Source: Desulfosporosinus youngiae DSM 17734 (lineage in GTDB: Bacteria; Bacillota; Desulfitobacteriia; Desulfitobacteriales; Desulfitobacteriaceae). From it: a stretch of DNA of 64,000 bases. The notes beneath the pieces are model-generated. The model was not told the DNA's origin and did not search any database. It worked only from the letters and a program-made list of their open reading frames with translations. The stretch lies in contig NZ_CM001441.1 of assembly GCF_000244895.1 (NCBI RefSeq), positions 5,050,198 through 5,114,197 of the forward strand. Direction: 5' to 3'. The translations under genes were made by a program, and so were the position numbers. Within the stretch, counting starts at the first letter, position 1; the number at the start of each line of letters is the position of its first letter. This document shows positions 7,245-16,109 of this stretch, piece after piece.

Positions 7245-9415
7245 TATGATCTCCTCCCATAGGCTCGGCTCAGAATCTGAACCACGTGTGATACCGTTTG
7301 CTTCATTTTGTGCTGGGCAATCCCATCCCGGAAATGAACCATGCATCCAGGGCAACTCGTTGCCAGAGTGGTAGCCTGAGTATCTGAAACATTCTTCAAT
7401 TTTCCTTCGTTAATCCGTTGCGAGAGTTCATAAAAGCTCAAGCTAAACGACCCGCCAAACCCGCAGCATGTATCGGCATCCTGCATTTCCACATAGTTTA
7501 ACCCCGGGATCCTTTGGATAAGTTCCCGTGGTTCCTTTTTTACACCCATACTACGAGCGAGATGACAAGGATCATGATAGGTCACCGTTTCTGTGACTAT
7601 TTGTTTTGGCTGCTTTAAGACAATATCCTGGATCAGAAACTCATTAATATCCTTTGCCTTTTGAGCAAGTTTTTTCACTTTTTCCTGAATCCCGGGGGAA
7701 GCATCGGCGAACAATTTAGGGTACTCTTCTTTGAAGGCGACCGCACAACTCGGGCAAACGAAAACTAAAGCATCTATGTCAAACGAACTATACGTTTCGA
7801 TGTTTTTCAAAGCCATGGCTTTGGCATGAGCCAGATCTCCACTCACAATACTGGGAATCCCACAACAAACATCCTCTTTGGCAAGCTTAACTTCAACATT
7901 ATTTTCCCCTAAGACATGAAGCAGCGCTTCGCCGAGATCCGTCTCCGTGTAATTCACAACACAACCAGGATAAAAACCTACTTTTTTGACCGGCTTAACC
8001 GTCGTTTTAGGCTTGGCGATTTCTGCAAAGGATTTCTTCGAGAAACGTGGAATGACACGCTCCCGCGGCAGGCCAAATGAACTGAACGCCAAACGAGAGG
8101 TCATCCCTGTCCCCGTGGCTGACTCTTTTAAGGCCAGCTTTCCGAAGGTCGTCGCTAGTTTACTGACCATGGGTAAGGTTTGGGGTTTAGTTAACATGGA
8201 GAAGACCATATCCTTCTTCCAGCCAACCCCTTCTTTGGTCACAGCATTTTGGCGCAGCTTCCATAGCATATTGGGCGTCGCCATCTGTACGGGACAAGCC
8301 GTTTGACACTTTTGACATCCGATACAAAGAGATAAGCCATTTTCTTCAGACTTTTCCAAGTCGCCATGAAAGGCTGCAAAGACTAAGCCCCGCCCCCCAA
8401 GATACTTATATCCATACCTGCCGCCAACTTCTTGATAGACTGGGCAAAAGTTCAAACAGCTTCCGCAATTGATACAGTACAGAGACTCTTTAAAACCTGC
8501 ATCGATGGCTCTTTTACGTCCATTTTTTAATAAAACAATATGCACTTCTTTAGGACCCTGACCGTGAGCATCTGCCTCCAGCTCAGGATCAAGTGATTCG
8601 CTCACCCCTGAGACTACTGAAACATAGGTGCCGATATCCTGACCCACCCCATAGACCGCTGCCGCCCGCACTACTTGCATAGCGTCTTCCAAAGTGGGAA
8701 CAATTTTCTCTAAACCTGCGATGACAATATGAACTTTGGGCATCATCGAAACCGCACGAATATTCCCCTCATTTTCAGTGACGAAAACACTCCCCGTATC
8801 GGCGGCAATGGCATTCGCTCCCGAGATTCCCACATCTGCTTTGACCAAAAAGTCACGAAGCCCTTTACGCGCAGATACGACTAACGCTTCGGCCGTACAT
8901 TCTAACGGGGCCCCCTCTTCTTTAGAAAAAAGCTCAGTGACTGTCTCGATCGGAATATGGATCGCCGGTGCCAGCGAGTGACTTGCGTCACACTTAGCCA
9001 GCTGATTAATGCGATCTCCTAAATCTGTCTCGACAACCTTCACGCCCCGATCTTCGAGATAATGGGATATGTTGATTTCTTTGCCGGCATTTGATTTAGA
9101 CTTAACGACCAAGCCTTGATCCGGAATGAGGCTGGCAATATACTTCTGAGCATCCTCCGCAGTTTCGGCAAGATAGACTTTGCAGCCTTTTTCTTCCAAC
9201 GACCGTTTTGCCCGGGCTACAACTTCATCTAAATGATCGATACTGTACTCTTTGATCTTACGCAAACGATTTGAAAGCTCGGGAAAATTAGGAACCATCC
9301 TAATCATAGCAGGTCGAATCGCATCAAACGCTCGAAATCTTCCCTTCCGTGACTCCATATCATGGAGCCCTTCATTGACTTTACCTTTGACGATTTTATG
9401 GGTTTGATTTCCCAT
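7244..9415 (-). CDS. LUD + ferredoxin + CCG fusion protein (LutB/LutA-like)
   Basis: 723 residues, much longer than LutB (about 470) because a LutA-like C-terminus is fused on. Order: LUD domain (about 60-310), two 4Fe-4S motifs (CINCGSCLNFCP, CIGCQKCQTACP), then two CCG cysteine-rich modules (YPGCV...DVCCG and YHDPCHLA...DTCCGFGG), which in heterodisulfide-reductase and LutA relatives hold an unusual iron-sulfur site. The role inferred from the family is oxidation of L-lactate or a similar acid to the keto acid with electron bifurcation or transfer to quinone. It is the first gene of a three-gene unit ending in the FCD regulator. Confidence 0.88.
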   Translation of the reverse strand: MGNQTHKIVKGKVNEGLHDMESRKGRFRAFDAIRPAMIRMVPNFPELSNRLRKIKEYSIDHLDEVVARAKRSLEEKGCKVYLAETAEDAQKYIASLIPDQGLVVKSKSNAGKEINISHYLEDRGVKVVETDLGDRINQLAKCDASHSLAPAIHIPIETVTELFSKEEGAPLECTAEALVVSARKGLRDFLVKADVGISGANAIAADTGSVFVTENEGNIRAVSMMPKVHIVIAGLEKIVPTLEDAMQVVRAAAVYGVGQDIGTYVSVVSGVSESLDPELEADAHGQGPKEVHIVLLKNGRKRAIDAGFKESLYCINCGSCLNFCPVYQEVGGRYGYKYLGGRGLVFAAFHGDLEKSEENGLSLCIGCQKCQTACPVQMATPNMLWKLRQNAVTKEGVGWKKDMVFSMLTKPQTLPMVSKLATTFGKLALKESATGTGMTSRLAFSSFGLPRERVIPRFSKKSFAEIAKPKTTVKPVKKVGFYPGCVVNYTETDLGEALLHVLGENNVEVKLAKEDVCCGIPSIVSGDLAHAKAMALKNIETYSSFDIDALVFVCPSCAVAFKEEYPKLFADASPGIQEKVKKLAQKAKDINEFLIQDIVLKQPKQIVTETVTYHDPCHLARSMGVKKEPRELIQRIPGLNYVEMQDADTCCGFGGSFSLSFYELSQRINEGKLKNVSDTQATTLATSCPGCMVHFRDGIAQHKMKQTVSHVVQILSRAYGRRS

Positions 9416-9443
9416 GGTGAAACGTCTCCTCTCTTCGGTTTAC

Positions 9444-9454
9444 AGGTTGGACCA
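9444..9454. promoter_or_regulatory. Candidate FCD-regulator operator upstream of the LUD operon
   Basis: AGGTTGGACCA matches the FadR/FCD consensus TNGT-N3-ACNA with one mismatch. It lies 29 bp before the start of the fused LUD gene, where a repressor encoded by the same operon would be expected to bind. A short sequence like this can occur by chance. Confidence 0.35.
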
Positions 9455-9567
9455 TCAATCCGCAATTAATAACTGCCAATAGATAATCCCCACTCCTACT
9501 CTTGCAGAGAAAAGCGGGGGATTAATTGAATCTCTTCCATCAAGACTCTGCTATTCGATCTCAAGTA

Positions 9568-10284
9568 TCAGGTCATCGCCTTCGCTCCACCCAGGTAGGC
9601 TTCCATAACACGAGGATTACTGGCGACCTCATCCGCTTTCCCATGCAGGACGATCTTGCCGGTTTCCAGCACATAAGCATAGTGAGCAATCTTCAAAGCT
9701 TGACGGACATTTTGCTCCACGAGAAGAATCGTCGTCCCTTCCTGATTGATTTCTTGAATAACCTTAAAAATATCGGATACAACCAGAGGAGCTAATCCCA
9801 TGGAAGGTTCATCCAACAGGAGTAGCTTAGGTTTGGCCATGAGAGCACGGCCGATCGCCAGCATTTGCTGCTGCCCGCCGGAAAGTGTGCCTCCCAATTG
9901 TTGTTTGCGTTCTTCTAAGATTGGAAAACGCTTAAACACCTTCTCAAAATCTGCCTGAACCTCTTTGTCCTTTCTTTGATAAGCTCCCATTTCTAAGTTT
10001 TCAAGCACCGTCATTCCGGCTAAAATATTCCGGCCCTCCGGGACCAAAGACATACCTAAGTTAACAATTTTGTGAGGAGCTAACCCGCGGATCTCCTGCC
10101 CCTGGAAGATAATTTGTCCGGCCTGAGGCTTGAGAAGCCCAACCAGGGATTTCATCGTCGTCGTTTTTCCTGCTCCATTCGCTCCGATGAGGGAAACAAT
10201 CGAGCCTTCCGGAACGTCGATATCAATCCCTTTAATCGCTTGGATACTGCCATAACTCGTTGACAAACCTTTAATGTTCAGCAT
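9568..10284 (-). CDS. livF: Branched-chain amino acid-type ABC transporter ATPase LivF
   Basis: 238 residues with Walker A (GANGAGKTT), Q-loop, signature LSGGQQQ and Walker B (LLLLDEPSMGLAP); the EPSMGL form is typical of LivF. It is the last gene of a five-gene importer unit (livK-H-M-G-F), separated from livG by 3 bp. The importer is of the hydrophobic amino acid uptake (HAAT) type. Because it stands directly upstream of the LUD operon, its substrate may be an organic acid or amino acid related to that catabolism rather than leucine. Confidence 0.93.
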   Translation of the reverse strand: MLNIKGLSTSYGSIQAIKGIDIDVPEGSIVSLIGANGAGKTTTMKSLVGLLKPQAGQIIFQGQEIRGLAPHKIVNLGMSLVPEGRNILAGMTVLENLEMGAYQRKDKEVQADFEKVFKRFPILEERKQQLGGTLSGGQQQMLAIGRALMAKPKLLLLDEPSMGLAPLVVSDIFKVIQEINQEGTTILLVEQNVRQALKIAHYAYVLETGKIVLHGKADEVASNPRVMEAYLGGAKAMT

Positions 10285-10287
10285 TCT

Positions 10288-11049
10288 CTACGCCTCCTCC
10301 CGGCCCAAATACGCCTCAATGACCAATGGGTTCTGCTGAATCTCCGCCGGAGTCCCTTCGGCAATCTTTTGTCCGAAATTGATCACCATCAAACGCTCAC
10401 AAACATTCATGACAAGGTTCATATCATGTTCAATTAAGATAACTGTCTTGCCCATAGTTTGAATCTTTTTAATCAAAAGCCGTAAATCTTCAGTTTCGCT
10501 CTCATTCATCCCCGCCGCCGGTTCATCCAGGAGAATTATTTCCGGCTCCGTGGCGAGCGCTCTGGCAATCTCCAGGCGTCGTTGCTGCCCGTAGGGAAGT
10601 GAACTGGCCGGAGTGTCCGCAGCCTCTTCGACTCCGACTAGCTTAAGCAAAGTCTGAGCACGTTCTCTGGTCGCCTTCTCTTCCTTGCGTTGGGCAGGCG
10701 TGCGCCATAACCCTTTCCAAACCCCGGATTTCATTCGGCAATGCGCACCAACCATGACATTGTCCAAAGGGCTTAAATGCCCAAAGAGACGAATATTTTG
10801 AAAGGTCCGGGCTAAGCCCAGCTCTGTTACCTTATAAGGTCGTAACCCTAACAAACTCTTGCCTTGATAGGTAATCCTTCCTTCAGTAGGAGGAAAGATC
10901 CCTGTGATGAGATTAAAGAGAGTTGTTTTGCCTGCGCCATTAGGGCCGATAATTCCGACAATTTCTCCCTTATTTACCTTAAGGCTGACGTCACTTAACG
11001 CAGCCAACCCGCCGAAGTTTTTACTTACTTGGTCAAGGACTAACGTCAT
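10288..11049 (-). CDS. livG: Branched-chain amino acid-type ABC transporter ATPase LivG
   Basis: 253 residues. Walker A GPNGAGKTT, signature SLPYGQQRRLEIARAL and Walker B IILLDEPAAGMN; the LPYGQQR signature and AAGMNESE segment mark LivG. Its ATG overlaps the livM stop by four bases (ATGA), so it is translationally coupled. It pairs with LivF as the second nucleotide-binding subunit. Confidence 0.94.
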   Translation of the reverse strand: MTLVLDQVSKNFGGLAALSDVSLKVNKGEIVGIIGPNGAGKTTLFNLITGIFPPTEGRITYQGKSLLGLRPYKVTELGLARTFQNIRLFGHLSPLDNVMVGAHCRMKSGVWKGLWRTPAQRKEEKATRERAQTLLKLVGVEEAADTPASSLPYGQQRRLEIARALATEPEIILLDEPAAGMNESETEDLRLLIKKIQTMGKTVILIEHDMNLVMNVCERLMVINFGQKIAEGTPAEIQQNPLVIEAYLGREEA

Positions 11050-11990
11050 TGCTTATTCCCCCTTCCAAGCTTACCCTTCCAATAACGAACCGTATCCTCA
11101 CTAATAAGCCCTTGAGGCCGAAACGCCATCATCGTCACCAACAACGCTCCGTAAATCATCAAACGATAATTGGAAGCCGAGCGCAGCAGTTCGGGTAACA
11201 AGGTAAGGAGTAAAGCCCCGACGATCGGGCCAAAAACCAAGTCGCTTCCTCCTAAGACCGCATAAAGCAGGATTTCAACCGTACGGTGATAAGCAAAATC
11301 CTTCGGTCCGATAAAAAAGGTCAAATGAGCGGATAGCCCGCCGGCAATCCCGGCGATTAAAGCCCCCAAAGCAAAGGCCAGCAGTTTGTAGTAAGTTGTA
11401 TTAATCCCCATTGCTTCAGCTGCCGACTCGTCGGCTTTAATAGCGGCAAACGCCCGACCCACTCTGGAGCGGTTCAGTCTTGCACAGAAAAAGACCAGAA
11501 AACCAAGAATGAGAATCAGCAGCACTAATACCAGCAAAGTGCTGGTCTGTTGAACACTCAAACCCCCAAAACTCTGGGGCAGACCAAAGGACGACAGAGT
11601 TTTGCTGATCTTTGTGCCTAAGGTTGGAATTCCAGAGATTCCTAAGGCACCATTTGTAATTTTCAAGTTCAGAACAATAACTCGAACCACTTCACCAAAG
11701 CCCAGCGTGGCAATCGCCAGATAAATCCCCGTCAATCGCAAGGCAGGAAAACCAATGATGATCGACATCAAACTAGCAGCGATACCACCGATTGGGATAG
11801 CCAAATAAACAGGGAAGCCTGCTTTGACCGTCAGGATCGCACAGGTGTAAGCTCCAATACTCATGAATCCGGCATTTCCTAAGGATAATTGACCGGTCGA
11901 TAAAGTCAGATAAATACTCACCCCAAGGATGGCATTGACCATAACAAAGACGGCAATCTGAAGATAATATTGGTTAAAAATAATATCCAT
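11046..11990 (-). CDS. livM: Branched-chain amino acid-type ABC transporter permease LivM
   Basis: 314 residues, strongly hydrophobic with about 8-9 membrane segments. It carries the family segment LSLGNAGFMSIGAY near residue 35 and the C-terminal GSDLVFGPIVGA and FRPQGLI stretches. It begins directly after the livH stop and overlaps livG. It forms the membrane channel together with LivH. Confidence 0.93.
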   Translation of the reverse strand: MDIIFNQYYLQIAVFVMVNAILGVSIYLTLSTGQLSLGNAGFMSIGAYTCAILTVKAGFPVYLAIPIGGIAASLMSIIIGFPALRLTGIYLAIATLGFGEVVRVIVLNLKITNGALGISGIPTLGTKISKTLSSFGLPQSFGGLSVQQTSTLLVLVLLILILGFLVFFCARLNRSRVGRAFAAIKADESAAEAMGINTTYYKLLAFALGALIAGIAGGLSAHLTFFIGPKDFAYHRTVEILLYAVLGGSDLVFGPIVGALLLTLLPELLRSASNYRLMIYGALLVTMMAFRPQGLISEDTVRYWKGKLGRGNKQ

Positions 11991-12878
11991 TTAGAAACGT
12001 CCTCCTTGCCGTTTTCCAAAAAGTCCTTGAGGACGAATAAACAGAATGAGAATAATCATTCCAAAGGCAACCGCATCCCGGTAGGACGAGGCACCATAGG
12101 CAACTGTGAATACTTCCGCGATCCCCAGAATCAGTCCGCCCAGCATCGCACCTGTGATATTTCCCATACCACCAAGGATCAGAACGGCCAACCCTTTCAG
12201 GCCCATTGACAGTCCCATCGTCGGCTCAACCGCATTAAAGGAAAGACCCACTAAAACGCCGGCAATTCCCCCTAAACCAGAGGCGAGAGCAACGGTTAAA
12301 AAGATGATTTTGTTCGTATTGATACCCAGAAGGTTAGCTGTTTCAATGTTCTCGGCCGTTGTCCGGATCGCTTTGCCCACCCGGGTTTTAGAAAGCCAAA
12401 AACGCAGGACAAACATCAAGCCAAAGGATATGCCAAGAATCAGAATCTGCACCAGGGAAATCCGAATAGGCCCAACCTGCATTTGCACTGCGGCTAACTC
12501 GGTTGGAAAAGCTTGGGACTGAGGCCCAAAGAGATTTAAAGCCAGACTTTCCAAAAAGATTGATACCCCGATGGTACTAATCAAAGGCGCCAGGTGGGAA
12601 ACAGCCTTGCGTCTCAAGGGACGCAAGGCGAGCATTTCCATTAAACAACCTAGCAACGCACTGACCAACATGGCTCCAGCCATGGCCACGAAGATATTTA
12701 CTTTAAAATAAGTCACCAGGTACAACCCGACAAAAGCCCCGATCATAAATATCTCTCCGTGAGCCATATTGATGATGTTGAGAACTCCCATAATCAAGGT
12801 ATAACCTAAAGCGACCAGAGAATACGTACTTCCCAGGGTCAAGCCATTGACCAATTGTTGCCAGAACAAACCGTTCAC
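11991..12878 (-). CDS. livH: Branched-chain amino acid-type ABC transporter permease LivH
   Basis: 295 residues with about eight hydrophobic segments. Typical LivH motifs are GLTLGSTYSLVALGYTLIMG at the N-terminus, NMAHGEIFMIGAF, and GGMGNITGAMLGGLILG before the C-terminal FIRPQGLFG. GTG start, nine bases after the livK stop. Partner of LivM. Confidence 0.93.
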   Translation of the reverse strand: MNGLFWQQLVNGLTLGSTYSLVALGYTLIMGVLNIINMAHGEIFMIGAFVGLYLVTYFKVNIFVAMAGAMLVSALLGCLMEMLALRPLRRKAVSHLAPLISTIGVSIFLESLALNLFGPQSQAFPTELAAVQMQVGPIRISLVQILILGISFGLMFVLRFWLSKTRVGKAIRTTAENIETANLLGINTNKIIFLTVALASGLGGIAGVLVGLSFNAVEPTMGLSMGLKGLAVLILGGMGNITGAMLGGLILGIAEVFTVAYGASSYRDAVAFGMIILILFIRPQGLFGKRQGGRF

Positions 12879-12887
12879 TCCTAATCC

Positions 12888-14045
12888 TTATTTCAATTCC
12901 GTAAACTGACCATCCTTAACAATCAAAACCGTTGCATCCATCACAGGTTCACGGTTTTCATCGAAGGCAAATTTGCCGGTCACGCCCTCGAAGTCCTTAA
13001 TACTCGCTATAGCATCGCGCAGTTTTTGGCGATCCGTGGTCGTTCCGGCTTGCTCCAAAGCATTAGCATAGATATAGAGGGCATCATAGGATTGGGCTGC
13101 AAACTGATCAGGGACTTTATTATTGTACTTTGCTTTATAGTCGGCAATGAACTTTTGTACCTTCTCATTGTCTTTACCAGGGAACCAAGGACTTGCCACA
13201 ACCGCGCCATCAGCCGCCGATCCGGCAATCTTGATCAGCTCAGGGGAGTTAAAGCCATTTGTTCCGACAAAAGGAACGGCAATTCCGATTTCTCTTGCTT
13301 TCTTCAAAATAAGGGCCGCTTCCTGATAAAGGCTGGAGACCATGACAGCATCCGGCTTTAAGGAAGCAATTTTTGTCAACTGAGCAGAATAATCCGTATC
13401 TTTATCCGCAAAGGTTTCCGTAGCAATGATTTCTACGCCATTTTTCTTGAGAGTGCTCTCAATGGTCTTATAACCGGACACTGCCCAGTCATTATTGTTA
13501 GAATACATAACTGCAACTTTTTTCAAGCTATAGGTTGAGATTGCCTTCTCTACAGCCTGGGGAACCGCTAAAAACTCGGGCAAAGCGTTCCGGAAAACAA
13601 AATCGCCCAAGGCAGGGATTCCTTCAGCTGTCGTTGAGGTTCCCATGATAGGAATGCCCGCTTGATTAGCAATCGGACCGGCAGCAAACATTTCTCCACT
13701 TAAAGTAGGTCCAATAATCCCCACAACATTATCTTTGTTGATCAATTTATTAGCACCATTGATTGCTTCTGTCTTTTCCCCGCGGGAATCGGCATAAACC
13801 AGCTCAATCTGGACTTTGCCTTGAGCATTGATCTCATCTTTCGCGAGATCCAGACCTTCTTTAATGGCTTCACCATAGGCTGCTCCGCCACCCGTCATAT
13901 AGGCGATTACCCCGATCTTAGCCGTTCCGCCTTGTGAACCCGAATTTGCAGCGGGAGCAGTCCCTCCACCTCCACATCCTGCCGTCGTCAGCAGCAGCGC
14001 TCCAATGGTCATACCAGTAATCCATTTGATTAGCCTTTTTTTCAT
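12888..14045 (-). CDS. livK: ABC transporter substrate-binding lipoprotein (LivK-like)
   Basis: 385 residues from the chosen ATG, which has GGAAGGTG upstream; a longer in-frame start at 14105 would place the signal peptide internally. Signal peptide with lipobox LLTTAGC at about 18-24, then a glycine-rich linker and a periplasmic-binding type I fold (KIGVIAYMTGGGAAYGEAI and IIGPTLSGEMFAAGPIAN). It captures the substrate outside the membrane for LivHMGF. The conserved family pocket does not allow a safe choice between amino acids and other carboxylates. First gene of the importer operon. Confidence 0.92.
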   Translation of the reverse strand: MKKRLIKWITGMTIGALLLTTAGCGGGGTAPAANSGSQGGTAKIGVIAYMTGGGAAYGEAIKEGLDLAKDEINAQGKVQIELVYADSRGEKTEAINGANKLINKDNVVGIIGPTLSGEMFAAGPIANQAGIPIMGTSTTAEGIPALGDFVFRNALPEFLAVPQAVEKAISTYSLKKVAVMYSNNNDWAVSGYKTIESTLKKNGVEIIATETFADKDTDYSAQLTKIASLKPDAVMVSSLYQEAALILKKAREIGIAVPFVGTNGFNSPELIKIAGSAADGAVVASPWFPGKDNEKVQKFIADYKAKYNNKVPDQFAAQSYDALYIYANALEQAGTTTDRQKLRDAIASIKDFEGVTGKFAFDENREPVMDATVLIVKDGQFTELK

Positions 14046-14200
14046 TGTTGTAATTACACCTTCCTTATTTCTTTGTGTTTTATAATAGATTTTACTATTC
14101 GTCATTTTTTATGGAATACCTTCCACCTTTTAAAAAAAATTGTCAAAAAAACAAGCAATTTTTGTTAGACAGATGATCTTTATGAGATCTGTTGCACATC

Positions 14201-14227
14201 ATTGTCCCCCATTGTCTGGGGGGCCAA
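14201..14227. other. Inverted repeat in the livK / small-peptide intergenic region
   Basis: ATTG-TCCCC and GGGG-GCCAAT halves surround CATTGTCTGG in the 290-bp divergent region. They could be an operator for either gene or a weak stem-loop. A clear TTGACA-TATAAT pair for livK was not found. Confidence 0.25.
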
Positions 14228-14334
14228 TCCCAAAATTTACAGCAAGTTTCCAAGAACATCCAAGGGACATGCTGAATAGACTATCGTAAAGAACCCTCCC
14301 CGTCTTAGAAATCTAAACTAGAGGAGTGAAAAAT

Positions 14335-14454
14335 ATGCTTCTAACAGCGCTGGCCATTATTATCATTTTATTGTTAACCATCATATTTCAACTATGTAGT
14401 ATTATTCGAGAACTGGATTGCCTCTGTCCCGAACCAGGCCCCTGCCCTTATTAA
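14335..14454 (+). CDS. 39-residue membrane peptide with Cys-rich tail
   Basis: GAGGAG lies eight bases before the ATG and a strong terminator follows 16 bp after the stop, so this looks like a complete single-gene transcript. An N-terminal hydrophobic helix (LLTALAIIIILLL) ends in a short charged segment and a tail with three close cysteines (DCLCPEPGPCPY) that could bind metal or form disulfides. No family recognised. It lies divergent from livK. Confidence 0.55.
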   Translation: MLLTALAIIIILLLTIIFQLCSIIRELDCLCPEPGPCPY

Positions 14455-14470
14455 GGACTATAAAATTTTA

Positions 14471-14500
14471 GCCTAGGTATCAATTACCTAGGCCTTTTTT
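14471..14500. terminator. Bidirectional terminator
   Basis: Stem GCCTAGGTA / TACCTAGGC with a 5-base loop followed by TTTTTT on the plus strand, ending the small peptide gene. The stop codon of the convergent CGGC-like gene falls inside the stem-loop, and the opposite side is A/T rich, so it probably serves both genes. Confidence 0.9.
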
Positions 14501-14860
14501 GGCGCAATTGCCAGAATTATTTCTTATTGTTTGGGGGGCAGACTCCACTTTTTTCATCCTTACCTCTGGACCATGTGTATAGCCCACAACCTTAAAATCC
14601 TTAGAGAGACGTTCCATCAAGGAAGCATAATCTGGTGATCTGGCTCTTAAGCAGGAAGAAAGGTGTACGCATTCTATCCCGGCTCTAATCATGTTTTTAA
14701 TCTTTCGCTCTAAATCGCCGCCAACGTGAGTGAATGTTAACAATTCTATCTCTTCGGTATATCCGGCAAAAGAATCTTTTCTTTGAAAAAGGGCATTAAG
14801 ACAGCCCTTTCCTGTACAAACCATCGAAGTTTCTTCTCTTACTAAAATTCCGATTTTCAT
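14480..14860 (-). CDS. CGGC-domain-like protein with altered core motif
   Basis: 126 residues from the ATG with AGAGGTGG upstream; a longer frame to 15004 is not supported. MKIGILVREETSMVCTGKGC resembles the CGGC-domain start, but where CGGC is expected the sequence has HVGGD (FTHVGGDLE). LSSCLRA and the TGKGC cysteines remain. CGGC proteins are small putative metal/redox-binding proteins of anaerobes with unknown role. Loss of the central cysteines suggests either a diverged subfamily or loss of function. Confidence 0.6.
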   Translation of the reverse strand: MKIGILVREETSMVCTGKGCLNALFQRKDSFAGYTEEIELLTFTHVGGDLERKIKNMIRAGIECVHLSSCLRARSPDYASLMERLSKDFKVVGYTHGPEVRMKKVESAPQTIRNNSGNCAKKGLGN

Positions 14861-14998
14861 ATTCCACCTCTTGTATATTATACTTCTATATTGATGAGAT
14901 ACAGTGTGACATGCGGCACAGTCTAAAAAATGACGTTTGTTAGATCTGGATATTTCAGGAAAATTTGCTTTAAGACGGTTTTCTATGAAAACAAAATA

Positions 14999-15023
14999 GG
15001 ACAAGGTTCCTGTTCCCTTGTCC
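14999..15023 (-). terminator. Terminator-like hairpin downstream of galE
   Basis: GGACAAGG / CCTTGTCC stem, followed on the minus strand by a T-rich tract (TATTTTGTTTTC). A second inverted repeat CAGACAT/ATGTCTG lies between it and the galE stop at 15038-15071. Confidence 0.6.
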
Positions 15024-15085
15024 TAACGTGAAATCAGACATAGTACTTCTTCAGGCGCCAATGTCTGGTCTGAGATGAACGAGGA

Positions 15086-16075
15086 TTATTCATATCCTAA
15101 CGGGTGACACTTATGCCACTGCCAAGCCGTCGAGATAATCGTCTTAAGATCACTGTGCTGAGCTTTCCACCCTAATGATTTTTCGATCTTTTCTACTTTT
15201 GCAACCAGTATATCCGGGTCCCCTACTCGTCTTGAAGCATCAAGGACTGGAATTTCTAAGCCAGTGACTTTCTTAGCCATATCAATCACTTCACGAACCG
15301 AGTACCCCTTTCCTGTTCCCACATTGTAGGCTCCACTTTCCAAATCCTTCTCTAGAGCTTCCAAAGCAAGAATATGGGCTTCAGCTAAATCCACCACGTG
15401 TATATAATCCCGGATACAGGTTCCGTCAGGCGTGCTATAATCTGTCCCAAATACCGATATAGCCTCTCTTTGTCCTAAGGCAGTTTTAAGTACCAACGGA
15501 ATTAAATGAGTTTCCGAAGTATGATCTTCTCCTATAGAACCATCTAAAGATGCCCCCGCAGCATTGAAATACCGTAAAGCAATCCATTTTAGGCCATAAG
15601 CTTGTTCCAACCAATAAAACGATTGCTCAATCATCCGTTTTGACGCGCCATAGGGATTGATCGGCTCCGTCTTAGCAGATTCTGAAATGGGCATCTCTTC
15701 AGGAACACCGTAAGTCGCCGCTGTGGATGAAAAAACAATTTTGTTGACCCCCTGCCGAAGCAATGTTGAAATAAATCCATTACTTTTAGCTGTATTCTCA
15801 TAGAAGTACAGATCTGGCTTAAGCATAGACTCTCCAACAAGACTTCGTGCAGCAAAATGTATCACCGCTTCTACTTGATGGTCTTTAACAATCCGACCGA
15901 TAAGCTCTGCGTCACTTATATCCCCCTCATAAAAAATGGCTTGAGAAGGTACTGCTCCTCGATGACCCGTAATTAAACTATCTAAAACGACGACCTTAAA
16001 TGCGCGTTCAATTAATGCCTGAACAGTATGACTGCCAATATACCCCGCGCCACCTGAAACTAAAATCGTAGGCAT
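15086..16075 (-). CDS. galE: UDP-glucose 4-epimerase GalE
   Basis: 329 residues from the ATG that follows AGAGGTGAAATA; a start six codons upstream lacks this spacing. The NAD-binding GGAGYIGSH motif is at residues 8-16, the SSTAATYG serine follows at about 120, and catalytic YGASK comes next. The C-terminal region (NVGTGKGYSVREVI) is typical of GalE. It interconverts UDP-glucose and UDP-galactose in the cytoplasm, feeding surface polysaccharide synthesis. It follows galU, which makes its substrate, on the same strand. Confidence 0.95.
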   Translation of the reverse strand: MPTILVSGGAGYIGSHTVQALIERAFKVVVLDSLITGHRGAVPSQAIFYEGDISDAELIGRIVKDHQVEAVIHFAARSLVGESMLKPDLYFYENTAKSNGFISTLLRQGVNKIVFSSTAATYGVPEEMPISESAKTEPINPYGASKRMIEQSFYWLEQAYGLKWIALRYFNAAGASLDGSIGEDHTSETHLIPLVLKTALGQREAISVFGTDYSTPDGTCIRDYIHVVDLAEAHILALEALEKDLESGAYNVGTGKGYSVREVIDMAKKVTGLEIPVLDASRRVGDPDILVAKVEKIEKSLGWKAQHSDLKTIISTAWQWHKCHPLGYE

Positions 16076-16109
16076 TATTTCACCTCTTAACATACTCCAA
16101 TATCTGATT

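Noticed and set aside
11970-12522. Plus-strand frames opposite livH and livM
   Set aside because: Antisense shadows of strongly conserved permease genes, without ribosome sites.
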